From NCBI GenBank assembly GCA_021325255.1, contig JAJPHP010000048.1, forward strand, positions 1 to 64,000: DNA of 64,000 nucleotides, in the 5' to 3' direction. This DNA comes from Nitrososphaerota archaeon (GTDB lineage Archaea; Thermoproteota; Nitrososphaeria; Nitrososphaerales; CADDZS01). Under the pieces are notes generated by a model. The model made no database searches and had not been told where the DNA came from. It worked only from the letters and a program-made list of their open reading frames with translations. Positions 17,611-25,959 of the stretch are shown piece after piece. The translations under genes and the position numbers were made by a program. How positions within the stretch are numbered: position 1 is the first letter of the stretch; each line of letters starts with the position of its first letter.

Positions 17611-18333
17611 ATGAATATATTATTGTATCTTATCTGTCTGCGCAAATTGGCCGATTCTGAAAACAGGCTCTTTGCTTCTCTGGGTCCAACAAAGTCAAGA
17701 GCTCTCGAACTACTTCTCTCCAAGAATCTGACAGCGCGTGACCTCGCGGGAGCACTGAAGATACAGGTCAGTGCTGTGCGTACTCACATGGACGACCTAG
17801 CAAGATTTGGACTCGTGAAGGAGGAATTCGTCAATGAGGGGGTAGGGAGACCGAAGAAGTACTATGCAATCACGGACGACGGACGAGGCATGTTCTCCTC
17901 GCAATACTCAAGCGTTCTTGGTTTGCTCCTCTCTCGAATCTCTTCGAGCGAGCTATTGCCTAAATCAGGAGATGAGCTGGTGAAGGAGATCGCCTCAGAG
18001 ATAGGGACGCAAATGAATCCAACGGGAGAGGCAGATCACTCGCACATGGCATCCTTTGTTTCCGCGCTGTCCGATTATGGCTTCAGGGCTCATCTGGAAG
18101 AGAGCAACAATGCCAGGAACGAAAATCCCACGATCTCAATCATAAGCGAGAACTGTCCTCTCATAAAGTGCGCAAGATCAAACAAAGATCTCGTCTGCCA
18201 AGGCATACACGGGGAAATCATCAAGAGCGCGCTGTCGAATGCGGCAAAAGACATCAGATTGGAGGAGTGCATGGCTGTCAGCGGGAATCGATGCAGGCAC
18301 GACATTGTCTTCTTGAAAGAGAAGACCAAGTAG
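17611..18333 (+). CDS. SufR-like Cys-rich HTH transcriptional regulator
   Basis: This 240-residue regulator has a winged helix at about 25-90 (ARDLAGALKIQVSAVRTHMDDLARFGLV, then VGRPKKYYAI). The C-terminal part carries five Cys, at about 182, 187, 196, 220 and 228, in the order NCPLIKC, LVCQGIHGE, EECMA, GNRC. This matches the SufR-type layout, in which Cys residues hold an Fe-S cluster that senses iron or redox state. No suf genes are in the window. The start is ATG 17611; the first ten residues are unusually hydrophobic, so a start a few codons later is possible. Confidence 0.75.
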   Translation: MNILLYLICLRKLADSENRLFASLGPTKSRALELLLSKNLTARDLAGALKIQVSAVRTHMDDLARFGLVKEEFVNEGVGRPKKYYAITDDGRGMFSSQYSSVLGLLLSRISSSELLPKSGDELVKEIASEIGTQMNPTGEADHSHMASFVSALSDYGFRAHLEESNNARNENPTISIISENCPLIKCARSNKDLVCQGIHGEIIKSALSNAAKDIRLEECMAVSGNRCRHDIVFLKEKTK

Positions 18334-18730
18334 ATCTCTCTGCCTCTTTCCAAGATTGCCTTCCTATTTGCAGGACAAATAATCCAACCAGATTTGGGTC
18401 TCGGCTGAAGTATTCGCGCCGTTGAACTCGCATAGAAATTAATGTGAATAATCATAATTATTTCAGTCCATTCTATCGTACTGCCAAATCATATCCCATC
18501 TAGATCCAAAGAAGGTGTATCGAATTGGGAGCCCTTGACCAGTAGTGGGACGACTCTGGAAGCGATCCCGAAGTGTAATTTGATTTGACGTTTATCTGCG
18601 ATCCTTATTTTGAGACAGATCACAAAATCAGAAGTATTGGATCATGTAGAGTTATAGAGTACCATTAGCCTATAACTGCAATAGGAAAGAGAATAGCAAG
18701 TTTCAGGTTGTGATGCAGCAGAACAGCATA
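18334..18730. other. Gene-free AT-rich intergenic region
   Basis: Nothing coding is seen on either strand between the SufR-like gene and the hairpin at 18731. There is no T-loop or other tRNA mark. Confidence 0.4.
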
Positions 18731-18765
18731 GAAACGCAATGTTCAGGGCGAGAACATTGCGTTTC
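18731..18765. repeat. Perfect 14-bp inverted repeat (hairpin)
   Basis: GAAACGCAATGTTC and its exact complement flank the 7-base loop AGGGCGA. The stem is strong and lacks a following T-run, so a simple terminator is unlikely. It lies 29 bases before element A. It could be a dimeric protein-binding site or an RNA hairpin. Confidence 0.6.
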
Positions 18766-18794
18766 AGGCTCAGAAAGCTAAATTGATCGCCTGT

Positions 18795-18872
18795 TCTCGA
18801 CAATTGTCGAGAAAGCGAGGGGGTACCCCCCTAGAGGGGGGTACGTAACGGTGCTATTATGGTATTTAAAGG
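18795..18872 (+). promoter_or_regulatory. Element A: conserved palindrome-plus-promoter block
   Basis: The order is: perfect 18-bp palindrome TCTCGACAATTGTCGAGA (18795-18812); a variable 7-base spacer; GGGG followed by perfect 9-base arms GTACCCCCC/GGGGGGTAC around TAGA; then a block ending in the TATA box TATTTAAA (18863-18870). Element B at 44990-45066 repeats this in reverse orientation, identical over the last 30 bases and with one G fewer in the G-run. Conservation falls off directly after the TATA box, as expected for a promoter with upstream activator sites. Transcription should start near 18892, rightward. The first protein gene downstream is at 19149. Confidence 0.75.
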
Positions 18873-19148
18873 CCCTTTTTGCGGGGCATGCAGGCGCAAT
18901 CGCGTTGTAGAAAGTGAGAATCGGCGAGCAGTGTGGTTAGGGCGCAGAAGTAGACAAGATCAAAGAAATTCGCATCAATATTTGATTCATATCATGATTG
19001 AACAACGAACAAACGCAAAATCACGGTAGATCAGCAAGGATTTCAACCTGAGCCATCAATCTGATATGCTAAAGAAAGGAAAGGAACTATCTAGCCCGAA
19101 TGTGACATGTGAGCGAAAACGGGATTATGAAGTGATTTCTGTTTAGAC
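18873..19148 (+). other. Transcribed leader or small RNA region downstream of element A
   Basis: No ORF of note is present (a 9-codon frame starts at 18888). Short patches match the region downstream of element B: TGAGA-TC, then TTAGGGC..AGA and a following GAC..GATC. This could be an independent small RNA or a 250-base leader of the MOSC gene. Confidence 0.3.
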
Positions 19149-19889
19149 TTGAATCTTGACGCAGCTGGGAAAAAGAGGAAGATTGGAACTCTGAGGTTCA
19201 TAAGAAGGTATCCGGTCAAGAGCATGAAGGGAGAAGATCTCGCAAGCGCGGTCCTGTCAGAATCAGGTATACCTGGGGACAGGCGGTTTGCGTTCATCGA
19301 TGAAAACGCGGAGAAGAAAAGTTTCCCTTGGATGACCGCGAGGCAGAAACACGAAATGCTCCTGTTTGTTCCGAAGTACAAGGAGGATTCTGTGAAGAGC
19401 GTCGTCGAGGTCAAGACCCCCGAGGGGGAGATTTTCTTAGTAGACGATCCCGCCTTCGAGGAGTTCCTTGAGCGCAGGTTCGGCTACTCTTTGAAATTCA
19501 GGCACGACGAGCAGGGATGCTTTGACAGCAAGCCCGTATCTCTCTTTGGCCTTGCAACAGTTAAGGCGCTCAGTAACGAGGTCGGCGTCAACCTAGAGCG
19601 CGAAAGGTTCCGCGCAAACCTGTACGCAGAGTGGGTTTCTGGCAACGACAGGCCCTTCTTTGAGGACAGTCTCGTCGGAAGAACACTTTTGCTTGGAAGT
19701 GCAACGATGAAGATAGTGAAGAAGAATATGCGCTGCGCAATTCCCACGCTCAGCCCCCTGACTGGAGAAGCCTCGCCCGTTGTGCTGAAGAACATCGAGC
19801 AAAATCATGAAGGCTGCGTCGGGGTATACGGCGAGGTCGCTTCGAACGGAGTCATCAAGGTTGGCGATCCAATTTTCCTACTTTCGTAG
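19149..19889 (+). CDS. MOSC domain protein
   Basis: The 246-residue protein has an N-terminal MOSC beta-barrel part (LRFIRRYPVKSMKGEDL, then GIPGDRRFAFID) and the MOSC domain proper (about 125-245: SLFGLATVKAL, RFRANLYAE, NMRCAIPTLSPLTGE with the conserved Cys, and IKVGDPIFLL). MOSC proteins bind molybdenum cofactor or handle sulfur, and the YcbX/mARC branch reduces N-hydroxylated compounds. No ferredoxin-like domain is fused here. The start is TTG 19149; no in-frame ATG precedes the conserved part. It may be driven from element A, 280 bases upstream. Confidence 0.85.
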   Translation: MNLDAAGKKRKIGTLRFIRRYPVKSMKGEDLASAVLSESGIPGDRRFAFIDENAEKKSFPWMTARQKHEMLLFVPKYKEDSVKSVVEVKTPEGEIFLVDDPAFEEFLERRFGYSLKFRHDEQGCFDSKPVSLFGLATVKALSNEVGVNLERERFRANLYAEWVSGNDRPFFEDSLVGRTLLLGSATMKIVKKNMRCAIPTLSPLTGEASPVVLKNIEQNHEGCVGVYGEVASNGVIKVGDPIFLLS

Positions 19890-19999
19890 ATTGAATTTTC
19901 GCTTTTTCGAGTTTGTTTTGCTCTTTTTCCCGCACCTTAGCCGCAGATTAATTCAAGCTAATTAAGAAGGAAGGAAGAAAACGGGGTGAAATCAAGGAT

Positions 20000-21187
20000 T
20001 TGGTCGCCACCGCTTTGAAGAAAACCAACACCAACCCCTCCGTAGCACAAAGACTTCACGGCTCGCCTACGATGGAAGCTGCGGAGAAGGTCCGCAGGCT
20101 CCTCGCAGAGAAGACGGACGTCGTCAGGTTTGACATTGGCGAGCCCGACTTTGATACACCGAGGCACATCAGCGAGGCCGGAACAGAGGCGATCAGCAAG
20201 GGATTCACGCACTATACTTCGCCTCGGGGAATCCCTGAACTCAGAGATGCCCTTGTCCATGACCTTCGTCAGCGGAATGGTCTGGAGGCTGGCACCGATC
20301 AGCTCGTCTTTTACCCCGGCTCCAAATTCGCGATATTCTCGGTGTTCTCGCTGCTCTGTGAAGAGGGCGATGAGGTCATCATAGAGGATCCGCTGTGGCC
20401 GACCTACGCGTCAATCCTAGAGTTCCTGAGGGCTGTTCCCTTGCGTGTACAGAACTGGAATGAGATAGAGGCCACCTCATCGGTGGAGGGCATGATTAGT
20501 AAGATCACGAGCAAAACCAAGGCGGTCCTGGTCAACTCCCCTTCGAACCCCACTGGATCGACGGTCCCTGAGCGAGAGATCGCAAGACTTCTCGAAGAGT
20601 GTGATAAGAGAGGCATCCCGCTCATCCTTGACAGGATCTACTCCGCCCTAAGTTACGACGGGGAGAACAGCAAGGTTCCTGCGTACGACCTCGAGGACGG
20701 AAATCTAATCATCGTCAGCGGCTTTTCCAAAGAGTTTGCGATGACAGGGTGGAGGCTCGGCTACAGCGTTGCCTCGAAGAACTTTACAAAACTGCTGTGC
20801 GACTTTCAGGAAAACACCACGTCGTGTCCGGCCTCGTTCGTGCAAAAGGCGGCCGTTGCCGCCCTAACTGGTCCGCGGGAGTGGCAGACGAAGATGAACT
20901 CCGAATACAGAGAGAGAAGAGACCTCATGCTTCAGGGCATCGGGCAGATCCCGGGTTGGAAGTGCGCTCCCCCGCCGGGCGCATTCTACTGCTTTCCGAG
21001 CATTCCCTCGAGCGATTCAGTTTCTTACTCAAAGAAGCTGCTTGAGGAAAAGTATGTTTCTCTCATAGCCGGGGCTCACTTTGGTCCAAGCGGCGAGGGC
21101 CATCTGCGCCTCTCCTACACCACATCCAAGGACAGAATCGTCGAAGGCATGAAGAGGATCAAGGAGTTTGCCTCGGAGCATGAGTAA
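20000..21187 (+). CDS. Class I pyridoxal-phosphate aminotransferase
   Basis: The 395-residue enzyme is of the aspartate aminotransferase fold type I. It has RFDIGEPDFDTP near residue 45, HYTSPRGIPELRDAL, NSPSNPTGS (about 180), the PLP-phosphate and cofactor region LILDRIYSALSY, and the Schiff-base Lys in SGFSKEFAMTGWRLGY (about 237). The substrate-carboxylate Arg region is GEGHLRLSYTTS near the end. It may use aspartate, alanine or aromatic amino acids; sequence does not decide. The start is TTG 20000 with GGTGA about 12 bases upstream. It sits between other nitrogen-metabolism genes. Confidence 0.9.
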   Translation: MVATALKKTNTNPSVAQRLHGSPTMEAAEKVRRLLAEKTDVVRFDIGEPDFDTPRHISEAGTEAISKGFTHYTSPRGIPELRDALVHDLRQRNGLEAGTDQLVFYPGSKFAIFSVFSLLCEEGDEVIIEDPLWPTYASILEFLRAVPLRVQNWNEIEATSSVEGMISKITSKTKAVLVNSPSNPTGSTVPEREIARLLEECDKRGIPLILDRIYSALSYDGENSKVPAYDLEDGNLIIVSGFSKEFAMTGWRLGYSVASKNFTKLLCDFQENTTSCPASFVQKAAVAALTGPREWQTKMNSEYRERRDLMLQGIGQIPGWKCAPPPGAFYCFPSIPSSDSVSYSKKLLEEKYVSLIAGAHFGPSGEGHLRLSYTTSKDRIVEGMKRIKEFASEHE

Positions 21188-21227
21188 AGAAGGAGAAGGA
21201 AAGAGGTGGATGGGAGATGTTATCTGC

Positions 21228-22172
21228 TCAACGCCGGCCGCCGAAGATCTCCATCGGAAGCGAGAGCCCAACCACCCAGTTCGGCGCGTCCACAACCTCG
21301 TGTATCTTCAGGTCGGCCGCGACGGAGCAGAGCATGTACCCTTCAGGGCGAGTCAGCCCCCTTTCCACCTCGAGATGAGATATCATGTTTCGAACCGCCT
21401 GCTTTGTCGCGCTCATGAGGTCGGGAGCGATTCCCGTCGTAACGAAACTTCCAGCAGATTTGGAAGTTTTCTTTCCTGTTCTAGAGGTGTAATAGCACGG
21501 CGAAGTGAACTTTGAGTTCTTGATCAGGTCGAATGAGAGAGTGACGTCGCCCGGACACTCGATTGCCGTAACGCACACCTCGCCGTCACCCTGCGCCGCG
21601 TGCACATCGCACACTGAAAACAACGCGCCGCTCGCATACACGGGAAGTACAAGCTTTGACCCGGCGGTCAGGTGTCGTATGTCCATGTTGCCGCCGTGCC
21701 TCCCAGGCGGAAGGACGTCAAAGTATCCATCCTCGGGCGGTGCCACACCCATAACCCCGCAGAAAGGCGCTAGAGGTACTTTGATTCCCTTGCGGAAGTT
21801 TGAGAAGCTTCTTCCTCGACTTAGATCCCAGACGTGCAGATACGGCGCGTTGAACTCGTCCGAAAGGAGTCCAAGCCCGGGCATGATGCCGGTCCACCCC
21901 CAGCTCGCTGGTTTGACCTCTTCAACCTCTATCGCAAGAGCGTCTCCGGGCTGCGCTCCCTCGACGTATACGGGCCCAGCGAGGGGGTACAGCTTGTTGT
22001 CGTCAATTTTCGTCAGGTCCTGGGGCCTACTCTTCTCCGTGACCTGCCAGGAGGAAACCTCGTTAACCTCGAAATGCACTCTAGATCCGGGGCGGACGCT
22101 GAGGACGGGTTTGTGGCTTTTGCTCCACTTGTAATGGAAGGTGTCTTTCTTTATCACATTTGTTTTCGGCAT
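21228..22172 (-). CDS. Acetamidase/formamidase family protein
   Basis: This 314-residue protein belongs to the FmdA/AmdA family, which hydrolyses short amides to ammonia and a carboxylate. Landmarks are SVRPGSRVHFEVNEVS, GPVYVEGAQPGDALAIEVEEV, PFCGVMGVAP, PPGRHGGNMDIRHL and FSVCDVHAAQGDGEVC, all in family order. The start is an ATG. It converges with the aminotransferase and is divergent from arginase, so released ammonia may come from several routes. The exact substrate is unknown. Confidence 0.88.
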   Translation of the reverse strand: MPKTNVIKKDTFHYKWSKSHKPVLSVRPGSRVHFEVNEVSSWQVTEKSRPQDLTKIDDNKLYPLAGPVYVEGAQPGDALAIEVEEVKPASWGWTGIMPGLGLLSDEFNAPYLHVWDLSRGRSFSNFRKGIKVPLAPFCGVMGVAPPEDGYFDVLPPGRHGGNMDIRHLTAGSKLVLPVYASGALFSVCDVHAAQGDGEVCVTAIECPGDVTLSFDLIKNSKFTSPCYYTSRTGKKTSKSAGSFVTTGIAPDLMSATKQAVRNMISHLEVERGLTRPEGYMLCSVAADLKIHEVVDAPNWVVGLSLPMEIFGGRR

Positions 22173-22481
22173 GTTTCGCTATCTCTCTTTCCTGCAAGAT
22201 TCCGTGCACTATTTTTCTCCGCAGTCTCCGAGTTGCACAGGGACGAAGACCAGCAGAGTCAATGCACTACACTTCGCAGGGAATTGCGCTCTCATTATTT
22301 ATCCACTTCTTCTCCCAAGGGAATTTCCCACGAAGACGGAGAGAGTGAGCGTATAAAGGTCAAGTGAGTGAGAGAACGTAACAATGCTTTTTTCGATCAC
22401 CCTATCGAATTGTTCAGTGCGACCAAGTGAGCGATAAAGCTCCCAACAAAAATTACCAAGTGGGTTTGATTCAACTTGACA
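22173..22481. other. Intergenic region between amidase and arginase
   Basis: A good rightward TATA box (GTATAAAG, 22351-22358) predicts a transcript from about 22380 with a leader of roughly 100 bases before arginase. A 16-codon ATG frame at 22384 sits at the predicted 5' end and may be chance. Nothing else is seen. Confidence 0.35.
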
Positions 22482-23450
22482 ATGTCAACCAAAAGTAACC
22501 ACAACACTCCATCGCACAAAAAGCGCGAAATTGAGATAATCGGCGTGCCGCTCGACCTCGGCGCGGACAGGCGAGGCGTGGACATGGGCCCCTCCGCAAT
22601 AAGGTATGCTGGACTATCGGAGAAACTGAGGTCTCTTGGACTTTCCGTGCGCGACTCCGGCAACCTCCTCACGCCCATCGCGGAGGTGAGCAAGATGGGG
22701 AACTCCAACGCAAAGTACCTGGGCCAGGTAAGCGAAGTGTGCCTGCGTCTCTCCAAGGCTGTTTCGGACTCTATGGAGGCAGGGAGGTTCCCGCTCGTGC
22801 TCGGCGGAGACCACTCAATCGCGATAGGCACGCTCGCAGGGGCGCGCAATGCCCTAATCGATAGGGTGTCAAGAGATATGACGAAAGATGATTTCGGCGT
22901 ACTCTGGCTTGACGCCCACGGCGACTACAACACTCCGGAGATAACTCCGAGCGGAAACATCCATGGAATGAGCCTAGCAATCTCCTCAGGGCATGGAGGC
23001 AAGTGGTTCCCTTCTCCGCCGTGGCCCGCGCGAGCAGTGGACCCGAAGAAGATCGCAATAGTCGGCGCAAGGCAGCTCGACGCGGAGGAGAGGCTCAACT
23101 TGAAGAAGACAGGGGTGCGAGTCTTCAGCATGGCGGACATTGACAGGCTGGGTATGGAGGCCGTGATGAGCGAGGCCCTGGAAATCGCTTCAAGCGACGG
23201 CAATTCTGGCATTCACGTGAGCTTTGACATCGACGTCGTCGACCCGAGCGAGGCACCCGGCGTGGGAACTCCCGTCAGGGGAGGCATAACATACAGGGAA
23301 GCGCACCTCGCCATGGAGATGATACACGAATCCTCGAGGATGATGTCGCTCGAACTCGTCGAGGTGAACCCAATCCTGGACCAGCAGAACGCAACGGCGG
23401 AACTAGCGGTAGAGCTCATCCTCTCCTCGATGGGCAAGACCATATTCTGA
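22482..23450 (+). CDS. rocF: Arginase (ureohydrolase family)
   Basis: This enzyme of about 322 residues hydrolyses arginine to ornithine and urea. Manganese ligands are in GGDHS, DAHGDYNT and SFDIDVVDP. GVPLDLGADRRGVDMGPSAIR near the N-terminus and ELVEVNPILDQQNATAELAVEL at the C-terminus are arginase rather than agmatinase features. The ATG at 22482 is chosen over the TTG two codons earlier. No urease is in the window, so the fate of urea is unknown. Agmatinase activity is a less likely alternative. Confidence 0.88.
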   Translation: MSTKSNHNTPSHKKREIEIIGVPLDLGADRRGVDMGPSAIRYAGLSEKLRSLGLSVRDSGNLLTPIAEVSKMGNSNAKYLGQVSEVCLRLSKAVSDSMEAGRFPLVLGGDHSIAIGTLAGARNALIDRVSRDMTKDDFGVLWLDAHGDYNTPEITPSGNIHGMSLAISSGHGGKWFPSPPWPARAVDPKKIAIVGARQLDAEERLNLKKTGVRVFSMADIDRLGMEAVMSEALEIASSDGNSGIHVSFDIDVVDPSEAPGVGTPVRGGITYREAHLAMEMIHESSRMMSLELVEVNPILDQQNATAELAVELILSSMGKTIF

Positions 23451-23470
23451 GGTCTAGGTGTCTGGAAAGC

Positions 23471-23477
23471 TTTTAAT
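23471..23477 (+). promoter_or_regulatory. TATA box of the zinc-ribbon gene
   Basis: TTTTAAT is centred about 31 bases before TTG 23505, so the transcript has almost no leader. Confidence 0.5.
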
Positions 23478-23504
23478 CTCGAATTTGGTCCAGATGTATT
23501 TGCA

Positions 23505-23738
23505 TTGCCAGATCCACAGCAGCAACAGCCTCCGCAGCAGGTTTGTCCAGAGTGCGCCGGTCTTCTTTTCTACGATTCTCCTTCTCGCCGCTACGTATGC
23601 AAGGGATGCGGGCTATACGTCACCAAAGACGAGCTCGTCAACATGCGCGATCGATTGAGAAAGGACATCGATGAAAACCGGAAAAAGAGAGCCCAGCAGA
23701 GCGAGTATCTCGAGTGGTGGCTCTCCTCAAAGAAGTAA
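23505..23738 (+). CDS. Small zinc-ribbon protein
   Basis: This 77-residue protein has a Gln/Pro-rich start, a C4 zinc ribbon (CPEC at about 14-17, CKGC at about 32-35) and a charged helix with many Arg/Lys/Glu. It resembles small TFIIB-type ribbon proteins that are conserved but uncharacterised in Thaumarchaeota (from recall). The start is TTG. A hairpin terminator follows directly. A role in transcription or nucleic-acid binding is inferred only from the ribbon. Confidence 0.75.
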   Translation: MPDPQQQQPPQQVCPECAGLLFYDSPSRRYVCKGCGLYVTKDELVNMRDRLRKDIDENRKKRAQQSEYLEWWLSSKK

Positions 23739-23752
23739 ATAGAGAGGCAGAA

Positions 23753-23785
23753 GGGAAAAAAGCCTCTTTTTTCCCCATTTTTGAA
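23753..23785 (+). terminator. Hairpin and T-run terminator
   Basis: GGGAAAAAAG and CTTTTTTCCC form perfect 10-base arms around CCT at 23753-23775, followed by CATTTTTG. It lies 15 bases after the zinc-ribbon stop codon. Confidence 0.7.
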
Positions 23786-24045
23786 CTTCAATCGGCAAGA
23801 CGACAACATCGTGATAGGCGCTGTTGGCGACGAATTTTATAGCGCCGCATCTTTCTTACAGAGCATAAAGAAAAGTCAATGCGCATTTTATTCTAATAAT
23901 ACTATTTGTTGGCACTTAGGCCGTTGCTACATCAATGCTCAAAAAGTCCAATAGATTCTGTGAAAAAGCCCAAAATCTCTATTCCCCAAATCTTTGGCAC
24001 AGAAGCCAGAAATTTGCTTCCGGCAGAAAAGCAGGGAAGTGGTTC
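23786..24045. other. Intergenic region
   Basis: It holds the 3' side of the S10 gene and a rightward TATA-like box (ATTTTATAG near 23835) without a convincing gene after it. A 54-codon frame at 23936 running antisense to S10 is probably chance. Confidence 0.3.
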
Positions 24046-24360
24046 TTACTTTGTCGAGAGGTTGACCTCGATGAAGACATCCTCAGGGACGCGTAAGCGC
24101 ATCAACTGGCGCATCGTTCTGTCGTCCGCATCCAGATCAATCAATCTCCTGTGTATCCTCATCTCCCACTTGTCCCATGTTTTTGTTCCCTCTCCGTTGG
24201 GAGATTTCATGGTGGAGATTGAAAGCTTCTTCGTCGGAAGGGGCTGAGGCCCCTTGACCTTCACGCCCGTCTTTTCAGTAATGTCCTTGATTTCCTTGCA
24301 AACGTCCTCGAGACCCTGCAGGTTCGTACTCGTCAATTTTACTCTAGCAAACTGGGCCAT
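24046..24360 (-). CDS. rps10: Ribosomal protein S10 (uS10)
   Basis: This small-subunit protein of about 104 residues has ARVKLTSTN at the start, VKGPQPLPTKKLSISTMKSPNGEG in the middle (the long loop contacting 16S rRNA) and WEMRIHRRLIDLDADD near the end, all typical of archaeal S10. The ATG at 24360 is chosen because MAQFARVKL aligns with the family; the frame is open 15 bases further. In many archaea S10 follows EF-1alpha directly. Here two unrelated genes on the same strand lie between them. Confidence 0.95.
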   Translation of the reverse strand: MAQFARVKLTSTNLQGLEDVCKEIKDITEKTGVKVKGPQPLPTKKLSISTMKSPNGEGTKTWDKWEMRIHRRLIDLDADDRTMRQLMRLRVPEDVFIEVNLSTK

Positions 24361-24630
24361 TGCCCTCCACAACACATCCTTTGCTTTCGCGGTTAGTCCT
24401 AGAAAACCAATCTTTTGGCGTACTATTTAGTGTTAACGTGTGTATCAAAACGGCAAATGCGGGAGAGGCGCGTTCCGTTAGCCCAAATTCATCTCTGAAT
24501 TTTGAATGAGGAACTGGGAATTATGTCACCTGCAGTGGAAAGAAGATTTAGAGGTTGATGTTCCTTTGTGGTTTGCTTTTGGCTACCGCTCTTCTCAATC
24601 CCTTAGCCAATTTCGAGCGTGGAGATCACT

Positions 24631-25959
24631 CTATCCACTTGCCTCTGTTGATCTCCGAATCCGAACCCCTTTTGGCAACTTTGCCTTCATGTTCTCTTCT
24701 TCTGAAGAGCGTGCAGATATACTCCTTTCCGCAACGAAGCTTTCTCCTATCGTTTCTAGCCAAGAAACATAATGGTTGAATGCAGGAACGGGCTCTAGTG
24801 CACCGCTTCTTCCGTCAAATTTAAGCAGCGAAAACCCCTTCTCCTCCTTTGGCCTGTACTTCCGCGAGGGATCAAGCATGAGTACCCAGGGAAAGGTTCC
24901 CCTGCTTTCCGAAGCCTCGATTGAGCTCAGCGCGTTCTCGAAGAACCGGAGCTTATGTTGTTCTCCGTCATGAAACTTGTACTCTGAAACTTCCTTGCTA
25001 ATATCATCACTGATTAAGTACTTTGACTCGCTACTCCTGTAACGGAGAACCGAAAAGAAACGGCGTATTGCAGAATGCGCAGAATAACCAAACTCCGCGT
25101 TGATTACGGGTCTTCCGGTAATTCTCGCGATCTCGTTGACCTTTGACCCGATTTCTGAGCCTCTTGGCGGCGTCTTTGTAAAGTAGTTCGGATAGTTATC
25201 CAGTCCGATAACGTCAACGGGCAACTTTCTGATCGAGTGGGCCACGTCAAGGCGGTAGTTGTTCATCCTTCTCCGGGCTCCTTTCTCAAGCAAGCCTAGC
25301 TCCGAAAGTACTGTTTGCGCGCCAATCAAGAAACTCATCCGCGTGTTCCAGTCCTCAAAGGGATCATCGGCCTCGAAGTTTACCATCGTCATGCAATCGG
25401 GAGACGCGTCCCTGATTCCAAAGAAGATGTGCTCGAGGCGCTTAAACTTCAATTCCCTGTCGGAGGAGAGTTTCGCCCAGGCGGGCAGTGTTTCGCGCCA
25501 GGCAATCGTGGGCATCGACTGCATGATCCACTCCTTTGTGTCGATCTCGTTTTCCACGCCGTAGATCACGCGTCTTCCGTACTTTGAAATTCGTGATTCA
25601 ATCATCCGAACAGCCTTATACGACTCTGAGTACGATTCGTCGACAAAGTGCTTCAGGCGCGAGCCGTCTACGACTCCTACGTTTTCTTTTATTCCCACAT
25701 CTATGGGCAGGACCAGGTTGAAGCCCGCCGACGCGAACCTCTCGAGCGCGTCGAGGTAGGAAACGCCGAATCTGTTCCTTTCACAAATTTTTCTCGTAGG
25801 GAGTGGGTGTACTCTTATCCAGTCTATCGAAGGCGCGGCAGTTCTCAGGAGCTCGATCATTTCATTGGCATAGTCTCGTGACTCCGGGGCGTGAACATTG
25901 ATCCCTTTGAGAAACTCGGATTCTTCCAACGACGCGGTCAATGAGTTGTCTCCTTCCAT
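24631..25959 (-). CDS. Glycoside hydrolase-like (clan A) TIM-barrel protein
   Basis: No exact family is recognised. The chain of about 442 residues has features of clan GH-A glycosidases: YGVENEID (Asn-Glu acid/base candidate, about residue 138), VIGLDNYPNYF, and VINAEFGYS (nucleophile Glu candidate, about 289). SIDWIRVHPLPTR near 45 suits an early barrel strand. There is no signal peptide, so it would act inside the cell. The ATG at 25959 is preferred over TTG 25980. It lies between the deacetylase gene and S10, on the same strand. Function is inferred from the fold and is uncertain. Confidence 0.5.
   Translation of the reverse strand: MEGDNSLTASLEESEFLKGINVHAPESRDYANEMIELLRTAAPSIDWIRVHPLPTRKICERNRFGVSYLDALERFASAGFNLVLPIDVGIKENVGVVDGSRLKHFVDESYSESYKAVRMIESRISKYGRRVIYGVENEIDTKEWIMQSMPTIAWRETLPAWAKLSSDRELKFKRLEHIFFGIRDASPDCMTMVNFEADDPFEDWNTRMSFLIGAQTVLSELGLLEKGARRRMNNYRLDVAHSIRKLPVDVIGLDNYPNYFTKTPPRGSEIGSKVNEIARITGRPVINAEFGYSAHSAIRRFFSVLRYRSSESKYLISDDISKEVSEYKFHDGEQHKLRFFENALSSIEASESRGTFPWVLMLDPSRKYRPKEEKGFSLLKFDGRSGALEPVPAFNHYVSWLETIGESFVAERSISARSSEEENMKAKLPKGVRIRRSTEASG

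Noticed and set aside
18731..18765. CRISPR repeat
   Set aside because: Only one copy, no spacers and no cas genes; the resemblance is limited to the ends.
23936..24100. 54-codon plus-strand frame overlapping S10
   Set aside because: Antisense to a ribosomal gene with no promoter spacing or motif.
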